From Morinoia aosen (lineage: Eukaryota > Arthropoda > Malacostraca > Amphipoda > Talitridae), in assembly GCA_030386875.1 (NCBI GenBank), contig CM059571.1, positions 25,972,355 to 26,036,354 of the forward strand: 64,000 nt of DNA, read 5' to 3'. A program made the translations under genes and the position numbers. Shown here piece after piece: positions 1-12,416 of this stretch. The notes under the pieces are model-generated. The model saw only the letters and a program-made list of their open reading frames with translations, was not told where the DNA came from and made no database searches. Position 1 is the first letter of the stretch. Each line of letters starts with the position of its first letter.

Positions 1-1365
1 TTCTAGAAATTGTAATTTCTATTTTAGAAACATTTGGTAAGGTACTCCTGAGAGAAAACATTGTTTTCATAGAAAAACAGCGTTATTTCAACAGCCATCG
101 TTTATAAGCCAAAATTCGTCTTTCGACCTAAATAGCAGTGGTACCAAAAATAATTACGAACCAGGAAAATAACCTTCGCAAGAAAGAGACTACAGTAGCA
201 AATATAAAAGCAAGAGCAGTAGCAAAGGCTATAAAATTCGGTATTTTATGAATTGTTCAAATTGATTTCTTGTGAGTGACCCTCCGAGAATGACTCACCT
301 CCGAGCTTGTAGATATCACCCAGTCGAATAAGCCCTGATGCCGAGCACGGATGAGGCTCCCCATGAGCTGAGAAGTTCCTCTGTAAGGAGTACATTCAGT
401 ATATCACGTCAATATTTATTTTACCCAATTTTTAAAGTTAAATGCTACGTCCGCTAGAACTGCTAACAGAACAGAATCTTTCTCGATGATACTTATTTAC
501 GTGGAGATAGTAAATGATAAACGGAGTGGTCATACTAACTAGCATGCAACATAATTCAAAACTTTCTGAATGTTTTTGCGTTTCTATTCACTTCTGAGAA
601 AAGATAACCATTTTGAACTGTATGAACGAGGTCATTTTTTCAAAAAGGAGTAGTGGAAGAAACGTTACAGGATGATTTCAACTCTAATTCACGTCGTTTA
701 AGAGCTACACAATTGCCACATTCAGAACACGAATGTTGATCCTTGTTATGTATCATGAAGCTTTGAAGGTATACGGAACGTTTGTCTTTACAAGTATTGG
801 CACAACTTTTTTCTCAAAATAACTTTTGAAAAACGTCGAGAAGCTGCAACGGTTTTCAAAGATCGCTTTTGTCGCTAACATAGCTCGCTCATGACTATAT
901 AGGACACGCCGTCAGTAATATTAGAAGCACGATATCGCACACATAATAAATTATGCATGCAGGTATCATACCTGTCAAAGCTATCTAATATGATCGTTAA
1001 ATATTAAAATGTTAGATGGCATATCCATGAGCTGTTATGCCCGTCAGCAACCGGCTATTATACTGGTCTGATACTGAATATTAATCCTGTGAGCTACTAA
1101 ATATTACGCAGTATACGACAAAATAATACGAACATCGGTCAAAGAACGCAAAACTTGCATCAATTGGGGTTGGGCCACCAATGGCCCGAATTACAGCTCG
1201 CGTCCGATTAAAGATTGACAATTAAAGGCCTGCCTGCAGGAAGTTAAAGGAAATCAGCGACCATTCATTTTACAGAGCGGCCTCGAGTTCAGGGAGTATC
1301 CACGGAGTGAAAACTCAGCACTGACCCAGTTCTTTGAAGCACCCCACAAAAGCACTTCGATTTCT
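1..1365. other. No gene recognised
   Basis: AT-rich sequence left of the first LINE. No open frame with recognisable protein motifs is seen. A GC-richer patch at about 1,150-1,340 runs directly into LINE ORF1 and may be a decayed upstream part of the same element. The 5' end of the LINE could not be placed. Confidence 0.4.
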
Positions 1366-1835
1366 GGGGGGAACTACCTCAATCACACACCAACGAAAAT
1401 TGCAAAGAAACAGTCTGCAAAATTCTGAAGGACATCAACATTGACCTCAGTGATGCCGTCATCACATCAGCTAACAGAATGGGAAGAAAACCACTAACTG
1501 GAAACGAGGATCGAAGAAACATCGCTTTCGAACTGAAACATTACAACAAGAAACTTGAAATTCTCTCTGCCTGCCGAGTACATAAACCAAAGTTCTCCAT
1601 AAATGAATATCTAATACCTTCACGAGCCAAAATCATGTACACCTTGAGAGTAGCCAGAAAAAAATTCCCGGAGAAAATAGGAATACCGAGGACCCATGAC
1701 GGAAACATCTTCGCTTCCACCCCTGGACAAACGGATTCAAGACGACAGATTCACACGCCAGAAGATCTCGACCAATACCTAATGCTCCAACTGGACATAT
1801 CATCGAAAGAAATCTTGGATGATCACCTCAATTAG
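1366..1835 (+). pseudogene. LINE ORF1 C-terminal fragment
   Basis: The frame that contains the ATG at 1,479 is open upstream to about 1,366 and reads GELPQSHTNENCKETVCKIL, then NRMGRK. This matches the conserved part of CR1/L1-like ORF1 proteins, with its NEN and AHRxGR-like motifs, followed by an RRM-CTD-like tail. ORF1 proteins bind element RNA and act as chaperones in the ribonucleoprotein. The segment ends at a TAG at 1,833-1,835. The N-terminal half is not recognisable upstream, so this is annotated as a partial, probably dead ORF1. Confidence 0.6.
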
Positions 1836-2460
1836 GTATCGAAACATGTAACTGTGTCAAATTATATACTCGTATGTCAATAACGCCTAAAATTCTATAA
1901 CTTTGCATTAAAACTTCAAACTGCATAACTTCATGTCATGAATCAGTTCCAACCTTCAAAAGATAAATCCGTCAGCTTCACCTCAATTTTTACAATTGTA
2001 TGACAGATACATATGAACATTTATAACAGCTGTATGTGAACTTGCAACACCATCAGCAATTTATACCTACCAATGTTATAATGGAATATTGTTATCCACC
2101 TTGTTCACTTTTCCTCAAAATTGTATGTAATTTTTACCAATAAAATTATTATTATGCGTAAACCATATTAGCTGATTATATATTTCATTGTCGTTAAAAT
2201 TTTCGAAACTTATTATCTGTTGTATGTGAACTTCGTAACAACGCCTTCAACAATTTGTACGCATCAATATTGTATATTGAACTCCAATATTATTCGCTCA
2301 TGGGCTGAGTATTGTGTGTACTCACGGAATCACGCTAGATTTTTTACTCTTTTCTGTACTTTATAAGCTAGTTTTTAGATAGGAATATCTTTTAATCTTG
2401 ACTCTGTATTTCGTTTTAAGTTATACAATAGTACTTACTGTCTACTGTTAGTAATTTTGA

Positions 2461-5400
2461 ATGACTGATCACGCTGATATATTAGATAGAATTGACCTAG
2501 ATCTCAATCATTTGAACAGAATATTTCCTAACCAAAACGACTTTGAAAATTGCAGATATACTGATATATCAAAATTCAACGAAACTATACGAATAACTCG
2601 GCAGGATTTTTCGCTGGTATGTTGGAACTGTAGGTCACTCTATCCAAAATTGGAAGAGATACAATGTACTATTACTGAACTTAAGTATAACCTAGACGTG
2701 ATTAGCTTCACCGAAAGCTGGCTAGATGACTCAACCAAAGACATGATTGAATTTGAAAATTATCATAGTTTCCATTCGCTACGAAAAAACAAGCGAGGCG
2801 GGGGCATCAGTTCATACATATCTAAGCACATAGACTCGCGAATCATAGCAAGTGCAACAATGAATCAGGATCATATAGAATCACTATTCGTAGAACTGTC
2901 TAGAGATGGCAAACGAATTGTGCTTGGAACGGTATATAGGCCTCCTACAGCCTGTCCTGTGTCCTTCCTTAATGAACTTAATCGTATTATTTCTCAGTTC
3001 AACAGGCCCTTCTACAATGATATAATAATATGCGGTGACTTCAATTATGATTTACTGAAACATGCAAGCTATGAACCAATCTCTAATTTCCTAAATGCAT
3101 TTCATTCTAAATCTTTCTTTCCGATCATCACAAAGTCTACACGAATAACCTCAGAGTGTGATACGCTGCTTGACGATATCTTTATGACAGTCCCAAGTGA
3201 TTTTCTTGCTGGAATAATTACTTCTGACTTATCAGATCACTTCCCAGTTTTTCTTATTAAGAAAAATGTCTATATTGCTTGCACCAAGGCACGGGCTGAA
3301 ACTTACTCATATCGTAAAATAAACGAATCAAATCTTGAAGAAATGTCGTTCTAGAAGAATCAATGCCTACATTGCACATCTCAACAAAACAATAATGCTA
3401 CGAGCATTGATGAAGCAGTAGTAAAGTTGACTGAAACTATAATGACCGCATACAATCAGTGTTGCCCAATTGTAACTCGTAAAGTTACCACGAAAAATAA
3501 ACAAAAGCCCTGGATTACTAAAGACATCGTGATAAATATAAAGAAACGTCAAGCGTACCTAGCCCTCCTTTGCGAAGGGCGAATATCTAGAGAAACATAT
3601 AACAGATTCAGAAGCTATGTAACAAACCAGATAAGAACATCAAAAATAACTACTTTACGCTCAAGTTTACTCAATTCAAAACTGACGTTAAAAAGACTTG
3701 GCATCTCCTTAACTCTTGCTGTAAACCGAATAATGCCGATAAAAAGAAAATTGAATATGTTATTCAAGATAATGTAAAATCCCATGAGAAGAAAGAAATT
3801 GCTAATCTCTTTAACAACTTCTTCGTAAACGTAGGGAAAACGATAGCTGATGGTATTCCAAGTGAACCTACTGATCACCTGGAATTTATGGATCATGTTC
3901 GAGAACCCAACTCCTTTTTCTGTACGGCTACAAACTCGTCCGATGTAATTACGTGCATAAACAACATGAAAAATAAATCGAGTGGGTTACAAACGTTTCC
4001 GACTAAAGTACTTAAAGTTATTGCTGACATTGTAGCCCCGCTGATATCAAATATTAGTAACCAGTCTCTCTTACTAGGCACTTTCCCGAACTCCCTCAAA
4101 GTTGCTAGAGTAACCCCTATCTTTAAAAATTGTTAAAAAACCTGTGTAAACAGTTATCGACCTATCTCCGTGTTACCAATTATTAGTAAGGTATTCGAGA
4201 AAATTGTGTATAAAAAAGTGTACTCTTATTTTGAACACAAATCATTTCTCTATGAAAAACAATACGGTTTTCGCCGTAAAAAATCAACAACACAGGCAAT
4301 ATTAAATCATTTACAATTCCTTTATTCTAATATAAATAACGGAAAGCCTGTCTTCTCTGTATTTCTTGACTTTCGAAAAGCATTCGATTGTGTTGACTAT
4401 AACATATTACTCTCGAAACTACACTGTTATGGCATTCGTGGGGTTGCCCAGGATTAATTCAGATCATACCTAACAAATTGGAGCAATACGTAGTCATTGA
4501 CAACGTAAAATCGGACTCAAAGACAATTAGCCATGGAGTTTCACGAGGATCTGTCCTTGGGCCTCTCCTATTTCTGATTTTTATCAATGATATTATTAAA
4601 TCTACATCATTCTTCAAATTCATACTTTTTGCCGATTACAGCACGCTTTCTACGGCCCTTCCAAACCAAAATCCCACTACGATTGCGGAGAGTATAAATA
4701 ATGAACTCCATAAGGTTTCATTGTGGCTTAAAGCTAATAAAATAAGCCTTAATATCGATAAAACAAATTACATTGCATTCTCATACAAGAAAAATATATC
4801 TCTCCCACGCATTAAAATTGGCGAAGGTGAAATCGAAGAAACCAACTCATGTAAATTTCTGGGCATCATAATAGATAAACATCTGACCTTCAAAGAGCAC
4901 ATCGCCCATATTTGTTCAAAATTATCAAAATCCATCGGAATCCTAAATAAAGTTGAAAATTTCCTGCCTGAAACAGCTTTGCAAATGCTCTACCGAACGC
5001 TCATTTCACCATACTTGCAATACGGAATAGAATCATGGCTCGGAACTGATAAAAATAAAACCAATATAATTTTTACTCTACAAAAAAGAGCCATCAGAGC
5101 GGTAAAGAACCTGGAATATAATGCCCACACAAATGATTCATTCAAAAATTTACAAATACTTAATTAAACTCTCGGAACTCTACAAAATCTCCACCTGCAA
5201 TTTTATTTACAAAACATTAAGGAGGCCGTCTGGGTAGAAATCAGGATATGTGTTGATTTTCTGTTTTATATGCATCTTATAGAGGATTCTCTTGCGCTTC
5301 CATTGGTACTTTCCGTTTATGTCTACTCCGAATAGTGCGCCCACTAGAGGGGGGAAAACGAAGGGGGTGGCGTGACCTTGAACCCTCATCCCCTCATTAT

Positions 5401-6645
5401 CGGGCGTCAATTGAGCGTGTTTCTCTGCGGCAATGGCAATATAGTTCGTTCATGGGCTCCTCAAAGTGCTCTCATTATTCAAACGAAACATTCTAACACT
5501 GAATAAATATTTTATTTATAATTTTTGACAATTTCAGAATTTAGCTGTTCTGCCGTATCTATGATACCGCAGCTTTCATTCATAGCTCGATGACAGCTGC
5601 AGTATCATAGCTACGGCTATGGCGAGCACACCAATCCAAAGGGCTTGAAAAGAGCTACAAAACAGAGGAGTTGAATTGAGAAAAAACGTATTTTGGTCCA
5701 AAAATTTTTAATTTTTTCAAAAAAATGGTTGTTTTGAAGAATTACACGTATTGTGTTTTGATGCAGATTTTTTCCCAGAGTTCCAGAGCTACAGCAATGT
5801 AAATTATATCAATCAAAAGGGCTTAAAAAGAGCTACAAAATCACAAGAGTTCATTGTTGAAAACTTGATAGTTCAAAAGATAAAAAGAAAAACATTTTTT
5901 TTTGTGAAAAAACACGTTTTTAGGGAAACTTGATAATTGGTTTCTCAAATGTATCTTCTTCCACAATTTTAGAGCTGCAAGAATGGTTTATATACCATTC
6001 GATAGGGCTTAGCAAGGTGTATCCATACGCAATAGAACTTTTTGATACATATATTATTTAGAAAATTACATGGCATGAAAAAAAACGAAAAAAGGTTATC
6101 TTTTTTCAAAAAATCCCAAAATCCACAAAAAGAAGTTATCGAAATTTTCTATTGCGTATGGCTATATAGACATATAAGCAATCTAAAAACGAGGTACTGG
6201 TTCTGTAACTTCAAAATTGTAGAAGAAGATAGATTTTAAAAAAACCCTATTTTATCATATTTTTCGAAAATAAAAAAATCCAGAGCAGATACAAAAATTT
6301 TGTCTAGGTAACAAATGATCTTTGCATCATTTCACACCTACTGTGACAATTTCAGAGAAATCCATTTGTAAATAACGGACTTTTTTTACCCAGACGGTGT
6401 CCTTAACTAATGATGGCGACAATAGCCTAAAACAATTATTAACTGCGCAAACTGGTCATCACGACCAATTAACGCGAAATAGAAGTAAATTCATGCTTCC
6501 CTATTATTCAAAGGCCCGGTCGCAATACAGTATCCTCTTCGTTGAAACTAAAACTTGGAACTCAATACCTGCGGAGATCCGTGAAAGTAATTCTTACAAG
6601 GTAATCAAAAGAAATCTTGAGTCTCATTTATTATCAGAATACTAG
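2461..6645 (+). pseudogene. LINE ORF2: APE endonuclease plus reverse transcriptase, broken
   Basis: 2,461-3,354 is an intact apurinic-type endonuclease with CWNCRSLYPKLEEI, the catalytic E in FTESWLDD, YRPP, GDFNYDLL and SDHFPVFL. The frame then breaks repeatedly, and RT pieces follow at 3,427-3,777, 3,888-4,136, 4,170-4,457 (QYGFRRKKSTTQA, FLDFRKAFDCVDY) and 4,478-5,167 (GSVLGPLLFLIFINDI). RT motif C, normally FADD, reads FADY, losing a catalytic Asp. The C-terminal tail (TWNSIPAEIRES) is found at 6,397-6,645, after the TTAA element. Removing 5,221-6,406 restores continuity of the tail. ORF2 normally nicks target DNA and reverse-transcribes the element RNA. This copy cannot. Confidence 0.88.
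5217..6406. mobile_element. Non-autonomous TTAA-duplicating DNA element inside LINE A
   Basis: A segment at 5,221-6,402 interrupts LINE ORF2 and is bounded by TTAA on both sides (5,217-5,220 and 6,403-6,406). Its ends form a 16-bp inverted repeat with two mismatches, GGAGGCCGTCTGGGTA against GGACACCGTCTGGGTA. There is no transposase frame. The interior contains diverged repeats of a phrase like agggcttaaaaagagctac. TTAA duplication is typical of piggyBac-type transposition, but the terminal bases are not the usual piggyBac ones, so the superfamily is left open. Confidence 0.75.
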
Positions 6646-7025
6646 TCGTAAAAGATCATTCAGTCAAATCCTGCCTCCTACATGTCTGGTTCTAATATTG
6701 TAATTTGCCATGGGTAATATCGCCGATTTTCAGTCGTGAAATCGTTATCGAACATACTGTTTATATATAAAACATATGACCTATATTGTAATGAAACATC
6801 AATATCGAGTTCATTATCTCGTTGATCAGTCTAATGCGAAACTAGGTTAAGTGAATTAGGTTAAATATTATTGTACACCTTAGAATAATGTGATGGTAGG
6901 ATGCCCTAGAAGTCGCTGAACTTATTCGGGCCCAAAGGTAGCTATACTCAAATTTAACCATTGTATTAGACTTAAGAAACATTCTACCCCTGTATTACCT
7001 GTGGTAAATAAATTGTTTAAAAATT

Positions 7026-8050
7026 TTTTAAATTTATGTTGGAATCAGGGGACTAAGGAAACCACATAAAATGTCCCATTTCATCATCTTACTCATTTTA
7101 ACATGTTCGAACACAGGCGTGTGAACAAGGGCGTCGACATATTAAAATAGAAGACGTTTTCTAAGAAAGAGTGTGAAAAAATGAAGAAAATAATGTGCGA
7201 GATTATTGTGATGATGCTCGCCCGTGACTTCCCCTACGAGTGGTTCCATGTCACTATATAAGATCTCTCGTTCTAAATCTCCCCTTCCTCTAAGCTCCCC
7301 TTCCAATTTTAAGCCAGCGAGTCTACGCTCTACATGAAATGTTTCTGGCGGTGTTTGGCACACGAACACAAGCCTGATGTACTGTGAATGATGACTCGTC
7401 ACCACAGATGTTTGATTTCATTTTGGTAGTGTCCAGTTTAGGTTGTCTTGACAATACGGTCCTCACCGCAAGGTATTCCGCGGCAACGCTAAAAACTATT
7501 ACACGGCCACTCTGCCGTCAATGCCGCGGAATGAATCTCGCGACGAATGCGCATTGAGTCTTGGACATAACGGTTCATTTCAAAGAATCTCTTAGGTGAT
7601 GTTATTTTGCAGTTTCGAGTGGCTATCCATTTAAGCTCTAGTCCATCCTTCACGGTCAACTTCTACCTTCGCTTTCTGATCGCTGAGAACACCTACCTCT
7701 CGTTCGTATCGCTGTTGAAATTCCTGACACGGTGGTCATAGAAGCACTGAGTGACACGGTTCTGACACTATGGCTGCTCTATGTACAAGAATACTCTAAC
7801 AGAGCAACAATCGATCTCTATGCTTCTTTGCTCGTTGACTACGTAGAGCTTTACAGCACTCTGTTGTAATCGTATTTTTTATACAACTCACATATCGGTA
7901 TACGCTCAACTGATCGTGGCGTGAGGCATTATAAGTATGGCATTTTGGGGTGGATTTTTCTATCCTTTTATTCTATGGCTGTTCTAATCAACTGTGACGT
8001 ATTTGACCTGTCAACAGGCAAAAATTACGCCAATCGGCCGTCAGTTATTA
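7026..8050. other. No gene recognised; possible decayed transposase on minus strand
   Basis: Reading the minus strand near 7,430-7,370 gives CGDESSFTVHQACVRVP, which resembles the first catalytic Asp region of a Tc1/mariner-type transposase, but the frame stops soon after and nothing else of the gene is clear. A perfect 11-bp inverted repeat (7,475-7,485 and 7,522-7,532) lies beside it. The last exon of the host receptor gene could also lie in this interval, but no convincing one was seen. Confidence 0.3.
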
Positions 8051-8052
8051 TA

Positions 8053-9649
8053 CAGAGGGAGGCAAAATAATACAACAGGTTGATTAAATAGCCATATTGT
8101 ACATTTCTAAGCCACGTACAATTACGAAAATTGGACTATATGTAAACAACAGTAAAAAACGTTAATAGTATATTTAAAACCCACAAATATTTAATAGAAA
8201 AATATATCCAAGCAAGTGTAATAAATACGATAACAAAAGTTTACAGCACCCGACTTTTTCTCAACATTATACATGAAAATTATTGTACGATTATTCTAGA
8301 ATATTCTAATACATTCTACTATTTGGCAATCAAACATTCGTCAGCATTCATCTCCAATAAGGTGTCATTGAAACAGCAGCTCTAGTTCTGAAAGGCGTAA
8401 GCATAGGTAAGAATATTGGCATCAGCCAAGACCTTCGCGAACGTATTGTGGAGCTCCATAATGAAGGTTTGGGATATCAGAAGATGTGTGCACAACAGTG
8501 TGTTCCTATATCTTTGGTTGGAACCATAATATGTAAGTGGAAATGCTGGAATACGACTATCAGCAGGCCTCGATATGGCCGTCCACGGAAGAGTAACGAC
8601 CGTGCTGTGCGTAAATTGGCCCGAACAGTAGTGCAGCGGCCTCAAACTCCTCGTGAAAAATTGAAGGATGACCTCAAGGCATCTGGAATCGAAGCCAGTA
8701 AACACGCGATCAACGGGGCACTACGCCGTGAAGGTCTTCGCTCACACACCCCTCGTAGGACACCTCTTCTCCAGAAACGTCACGTCAAGGCCAGGCTGAA
8801 TTATGCCAACGGCTATTTGAACAAGTCAGCAGCGTTTTGGAACTTAGTTCTGTGGTCAAATGAAACCAAAATCGAACTATTTGGGAGAAACAGCTCAAAC
8901 CATGTTTGGCGGCAACAAAACGAACAGTATAAACCAAAGTGCACTCATACCTACTGTTAAGTTTGGAGGTGGTTCAATCATGGTGAGGGGAAGTTTCAGC
9001 TCACCATGGGAAGGTAAAATTTACATCATTGAAGGAACCTTAAATGGTAGGAAATATCGTGGAATAATGGAAGAGCAACTCCTACCTTCAGCTCGTTTGT
9101 TAAAGTTGAAACGTGACTGGACCTTCCAACAAAACAACGATCCAAGGCATACTGCAAACGAAACCAAGGAATAATTCAGTTTGAAGAAGATACCCATTCT
9201 CATAAAATGGCAAAGTCAATCATCGGACATGAATCCGATCGAAAACTTGTGGGGGAATTGAAATTGAAGATTCAAGAGAGAGGTTCCTTGTAACATCACT
9301 GAACTCAAAAAAATTTGCATTGAAGAATGGGATAAAATTACACCCGAAACTTGTAAAAGTCTGGTAGTGAACTACTCTAAGCGTCTCGAAGTCATAATTA
9401 GTAATAACGGCTATGCAACGAAGTATTAATGTATGTGTATCTTAAAATGTGATGTCGCATATTTGGTTGACGTATTTGTTATACATGTTACTGTATATTT
9501 TTTCCAGTAAATATTTGTGGGTTTTAAATATATCGATAACCTTTTTATATCATTGTTTATTTACAGTCCAGTTTTTGCAAGTGTATGTGGTTCATAAATG
9601 TGCAATCTGGCGATTTAATCAACGTGTTGTATTATTTTGCCCCCCACTG
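8053..9649 (+). mobile_element. Tc1-like element, copy 1, inactive
   Basis: The element runs from CAGAGGGAGGCAAAATAATA to a matching inverted end finishing in CCCCCCACTG. It is flanked by TA dinucleotides at 8,051-8,052 and 9,650-9,651, the target duplication of the Tc1/mariner superfamily. The terminal inverted repeats are long (roughly 150 bp) and diverged. A decayed transposase lies between them on the plus strand. A second member of the same family is at 60,972-62,533 in the opposite orientation. Confidence 0.88.
8396..9429 (+). pseudogene. Tc1-like transposase, catalytically dead
   Basis: An N-terminal helix-turn-helix region (QDLRERIVELHNEGLGYQK) is followed by the basic GRPR-like motif and a DDE domain. 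The first catalytic Asp of the usual WSDETK is Asn here (WSNETKIELFG), and the second, in FQQDNDP, is also Asn (FQQNNDPRHTA). The frame shifts near 8,950 and stops interrupt the third motif after NPIENLWG. The C-terminal end reads through to a stop at 9,427-9,429. Such enzymes cut and paste their own element. This one lacks two of three catalytic acids and a continuous frame. Confidence 0.85.
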
Positions 9650-9857
9650 TACCTGTCATCTATCTGATATTAAACATGTCAGCTGTCAGATATTATACCT
9701 GTCAGCTGTCAGATGCTATACCTGTAGATTAGGTTCGTCAGTTATCATGCAGTCATGTAAGACACACCTGCCATGTGCCACACACCCTTCACGAACCACA
9801 CACCCGTGAAGTGCCCAACACCCGTCATGTAGCACACCAGGAAAGGTCTATCTCACC

Positions 9858-12416
9858 CAGTGTTTCCACGAGCAGGGTAATTACCCTATTTTAGGGTAAT
9901 CAGACCCTTCACGGGGTAACGATGGGGTAGTACTTTTTCATAGGGTAATCGAGGTATTAATAGGGTAAAATGTGTAGAAATAGGGTAATTAGAGGGTTTT
10001 ATGCCTACCGAAAGGTTACATAGTTATCAATGCATCAAAACACGTAGGAAAGCATCTATCGTTGCATTGTCGTCGTTTGAAAGTATTCTAGAACTCTTTC
10101 CCAATCACGATCCGTATAGGCATCTCCATTTGAAACATGTTCAAAGCGAGACTAGTACGTACGCACGTTGCGTTGCAGGCTGCAGCAAGCAGCATACGCC
10201 TGAGCCCTGGCCAGGGATGCCAACTTAGCTAATTTCTCGCTAGGTCTACCTAATTTTTAAGTAAACTAGCGGAGAAGAAATCAGTCTAGCGGATATCTAT
10301 AAATCTAGCTTGAAAATGATGACTGCGAATTTCTAGCCGAATTCCGTGTTCATGCATTCCTTTGCAACTCTGTTGAAGAATAAGATTCCTAATGTGATAA
10401 TTATTAAATGTTCATGTCATTTGATCCATTTAGCTGCCTCCCATGCATGTTTAAAATTACCTAAATTCATTGAAGACTTTTGTAGAAATGTCTATTCTCA
10501 CTTCAGTCTAAGTGCCAGGCGTCAGAATGCATTCAGAGAATTTAAAAAATTTGTAGAATTAGAGCCGCACAAGATACTAGCTCCCGGTCAAACAAGGTGG
10601 CTATCGCTGGAAGCGTGCGTAACGCGATTGTTAGTGCAATGGGATGCTCTTAAACTCTATTTTAACGAACTCGCATTTTCTGATCCTACCCACGTGAATG
10701 ACAGCATTGTGCAAGCCTTCAGAAACGAGTTCACCATTGCTTACCTTGAGTTTCTTAAACACAATCTTAGTAGATTTAATTCATTCAATAGGCAATTTCA
10801 ATCTGAGTCACCAAATTTCTTTAATGGGATAAGGAAGTTCATAAATTATTGAAAATATTGCTACTGACGTACTTAAGCCAACTCACGTTAAATCTTGTGC
10901 CATTGACAAGCTTCATCCATCCTCTCCAGATTTTTCAGTAAATCTCATTAAATATGAGCGAATATATATGGGCGTCAAAGCGACAGAACCTGTTGACAAA
11001 TCAAAATGCAATGCTACTCCCACTGAATTAGACAAATTTTTCACATGTAAATTTTTCTTAGTTGAATCGCTGAAACAAATTCATAAACGTTTCCAGTGTT
11101 CCGATCCAATTTATGACCTGATTGAATGCTTTAGTCCAGTTAATGCATCCAATCTTAACCCAAATTCACTGTCATCGTCTATGTTACAAATACCACAACT
11201 TAGGAAATCTGTTGATATGAATCTTCTCGATCGTGAATGGAGGGAACATTATTGTCTGGACGGGCTGACCACAGGAATGAATGTCACGGAATACTGGAAA
11301 CATGTTTTTGCTGCAAGAAATTCATCCAATTCCAAATGTTTCAAAAATCTCGAGGTTTTCATTGGTGCGCTGTTAGGTCTCCCCTTAAGTAACGCAGAAG
11401 TTGAGCGGTTTTTCAGTAAACTAAATTTAACGAAAACTGCTCAGAGAAATCAATTAAAAAATGAAACATTGTGCAGTTTAATGCACGCAGTGTATCACCT
11501 CCACAATTCGGGTGAAGATCTTCACACAATGATCCTGAATGATGGCATTCTGAAGGCCATGCGGTCAGTTAAATCAAATGCAACATGTTGGGAGTCATCA
11601 TTCATCACTTTTTAAACTCCGCTCTGAATAGGCAATGTGTATTATAAGCCTTGTTTTTCTCTTATGGTAATTTACTAATTGATTTAATATCTGTCGATCA
11701 GGTTGGAAAAGCGCCAACTACATTTTGATGTTTGGCAAAAATAACACTATCTTGTTCAATTGACTTGGTGCTTTTACAACCTGAACGATAGACATATTAC
11801 AGTATGTCAATAAATGGATACATTAACCCTACCCGCCACAGGTGTTATTTGACCATTTTTTCTAACTAAATTAAAACTTGAATGGTCAATGCTCAATCAA
11901 GCGGAAAAACATAAAATAATAGCTGCTTGAATAAACTTTTCAACCAAATGTAATATGCAAAAATTGGATTAGTAGTCTTAAGATAAAACCATTTCTAAAA
12001 AATCACTGTGGGCAAATTTGCCCACACCCGAGACGGATAGGGTTAAATGATGTATTTTCTTCTATAACCTTTTTTCAAAATATTGATATTAACAATGCAT
12101 CCAAACATGTCATATATCCTTTCTAGGATGAATTCAATTGTGCTTAGGTGTACATTTATTTGATAATAGGCCTTTTATTTGTTTTGAAATTTTTTTGATG
12201 GATTACATTGTTGATGAATGAATATTTGGAGTTTTCTTCAACGACCTTTTTCTCAACATTTTTTATGCTAAGCGCTGTTTTCAAACGTAGCATATAAACT
12301 TCCAGCAATGAGTTTATTTTAAGTTTTTGCAATTATTTGAAAATTTGAGTGTATAGGGTAATATAGGGTAATCGCGCATCTTAGTATAGGGTAAAGAAAT
12401 CTCATGCCGTGGAAAC
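9858..12416 (+). mobile_element. hAT copy A (right terminus truncated)
   Basis: The left end has the inverted repeat and subterminal TAGGGTAAT motifs, including a GGGTAATTACCC hairpin. The right side (about 12,355-12,416) again has the motif but lacks the last 16 bp of the terminus. It contains the C-terminal part of a hAT transposase. At 10,212 a sequence CAGGGATGCCAACTTAGC resembles another hAT terminus, so the transposase fragment might belong to a nested second hAT. No matching right end for that was found. Confidence 0.65.
10346..11615 (+). pseudogene. hAT transposase, C-terminal two thirds, broken
   Basis: Two frames (10,346-10,852 and 10,968-11,615) are separated by a frame break. The first has CSCHLIHLAASHACLKLPK, EPHKILAPGQTRWLSLEAC and QWDALKLYF, typical of BED-finger hAT transposases of the KIAA1586-like type. 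The second has the C-terminal dimerisation region LPLSNAEVERFFSKLNLTKT ending in a stop at 11,613-11,615. hAT transposases bind subterminal repeats and excise the element. The N-terminal BED finger is missing here and is found instead at 13,830-14,000 in copy B. Confidence 0.82.

Larger units (their letters stand above)
1366..7025 (+). mobile_element. LINE copy A (CR1/Jockey-like non-LTR retrotransposon), inactive
   Basis: ORF1 fragment, endonuclease, reverse transcriptase and a C-terminal tail follow in the order usual for CR1/Jockey-type LINEs, all on the plus strand. ORF2 has several frame breaks, a substituted RT active site and a 1.18-kb DNA insertion, so the copy is dead. The 3' part up to the AATAAA-like run near 7,005-7,015 is non-coding. 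A short stretch of it at about 6,905-6,965 (gaagtcgctgaac and following bases) recurs around 36,064 next to LINE copy B, which supports assigning it as 3' UTR. The 5' boundary is not defined. Confidence 0.8.

Noticed and set aside
7142-7405. Minus-strand 87-codon frame as the last exon of the receptor
   Set aside because: It has an acceptor-like cattcacag, but another frame of the same DNA reads like a decayed transposase (CGDESSFTVHQ), and nothing in it resembles a kinase tail.
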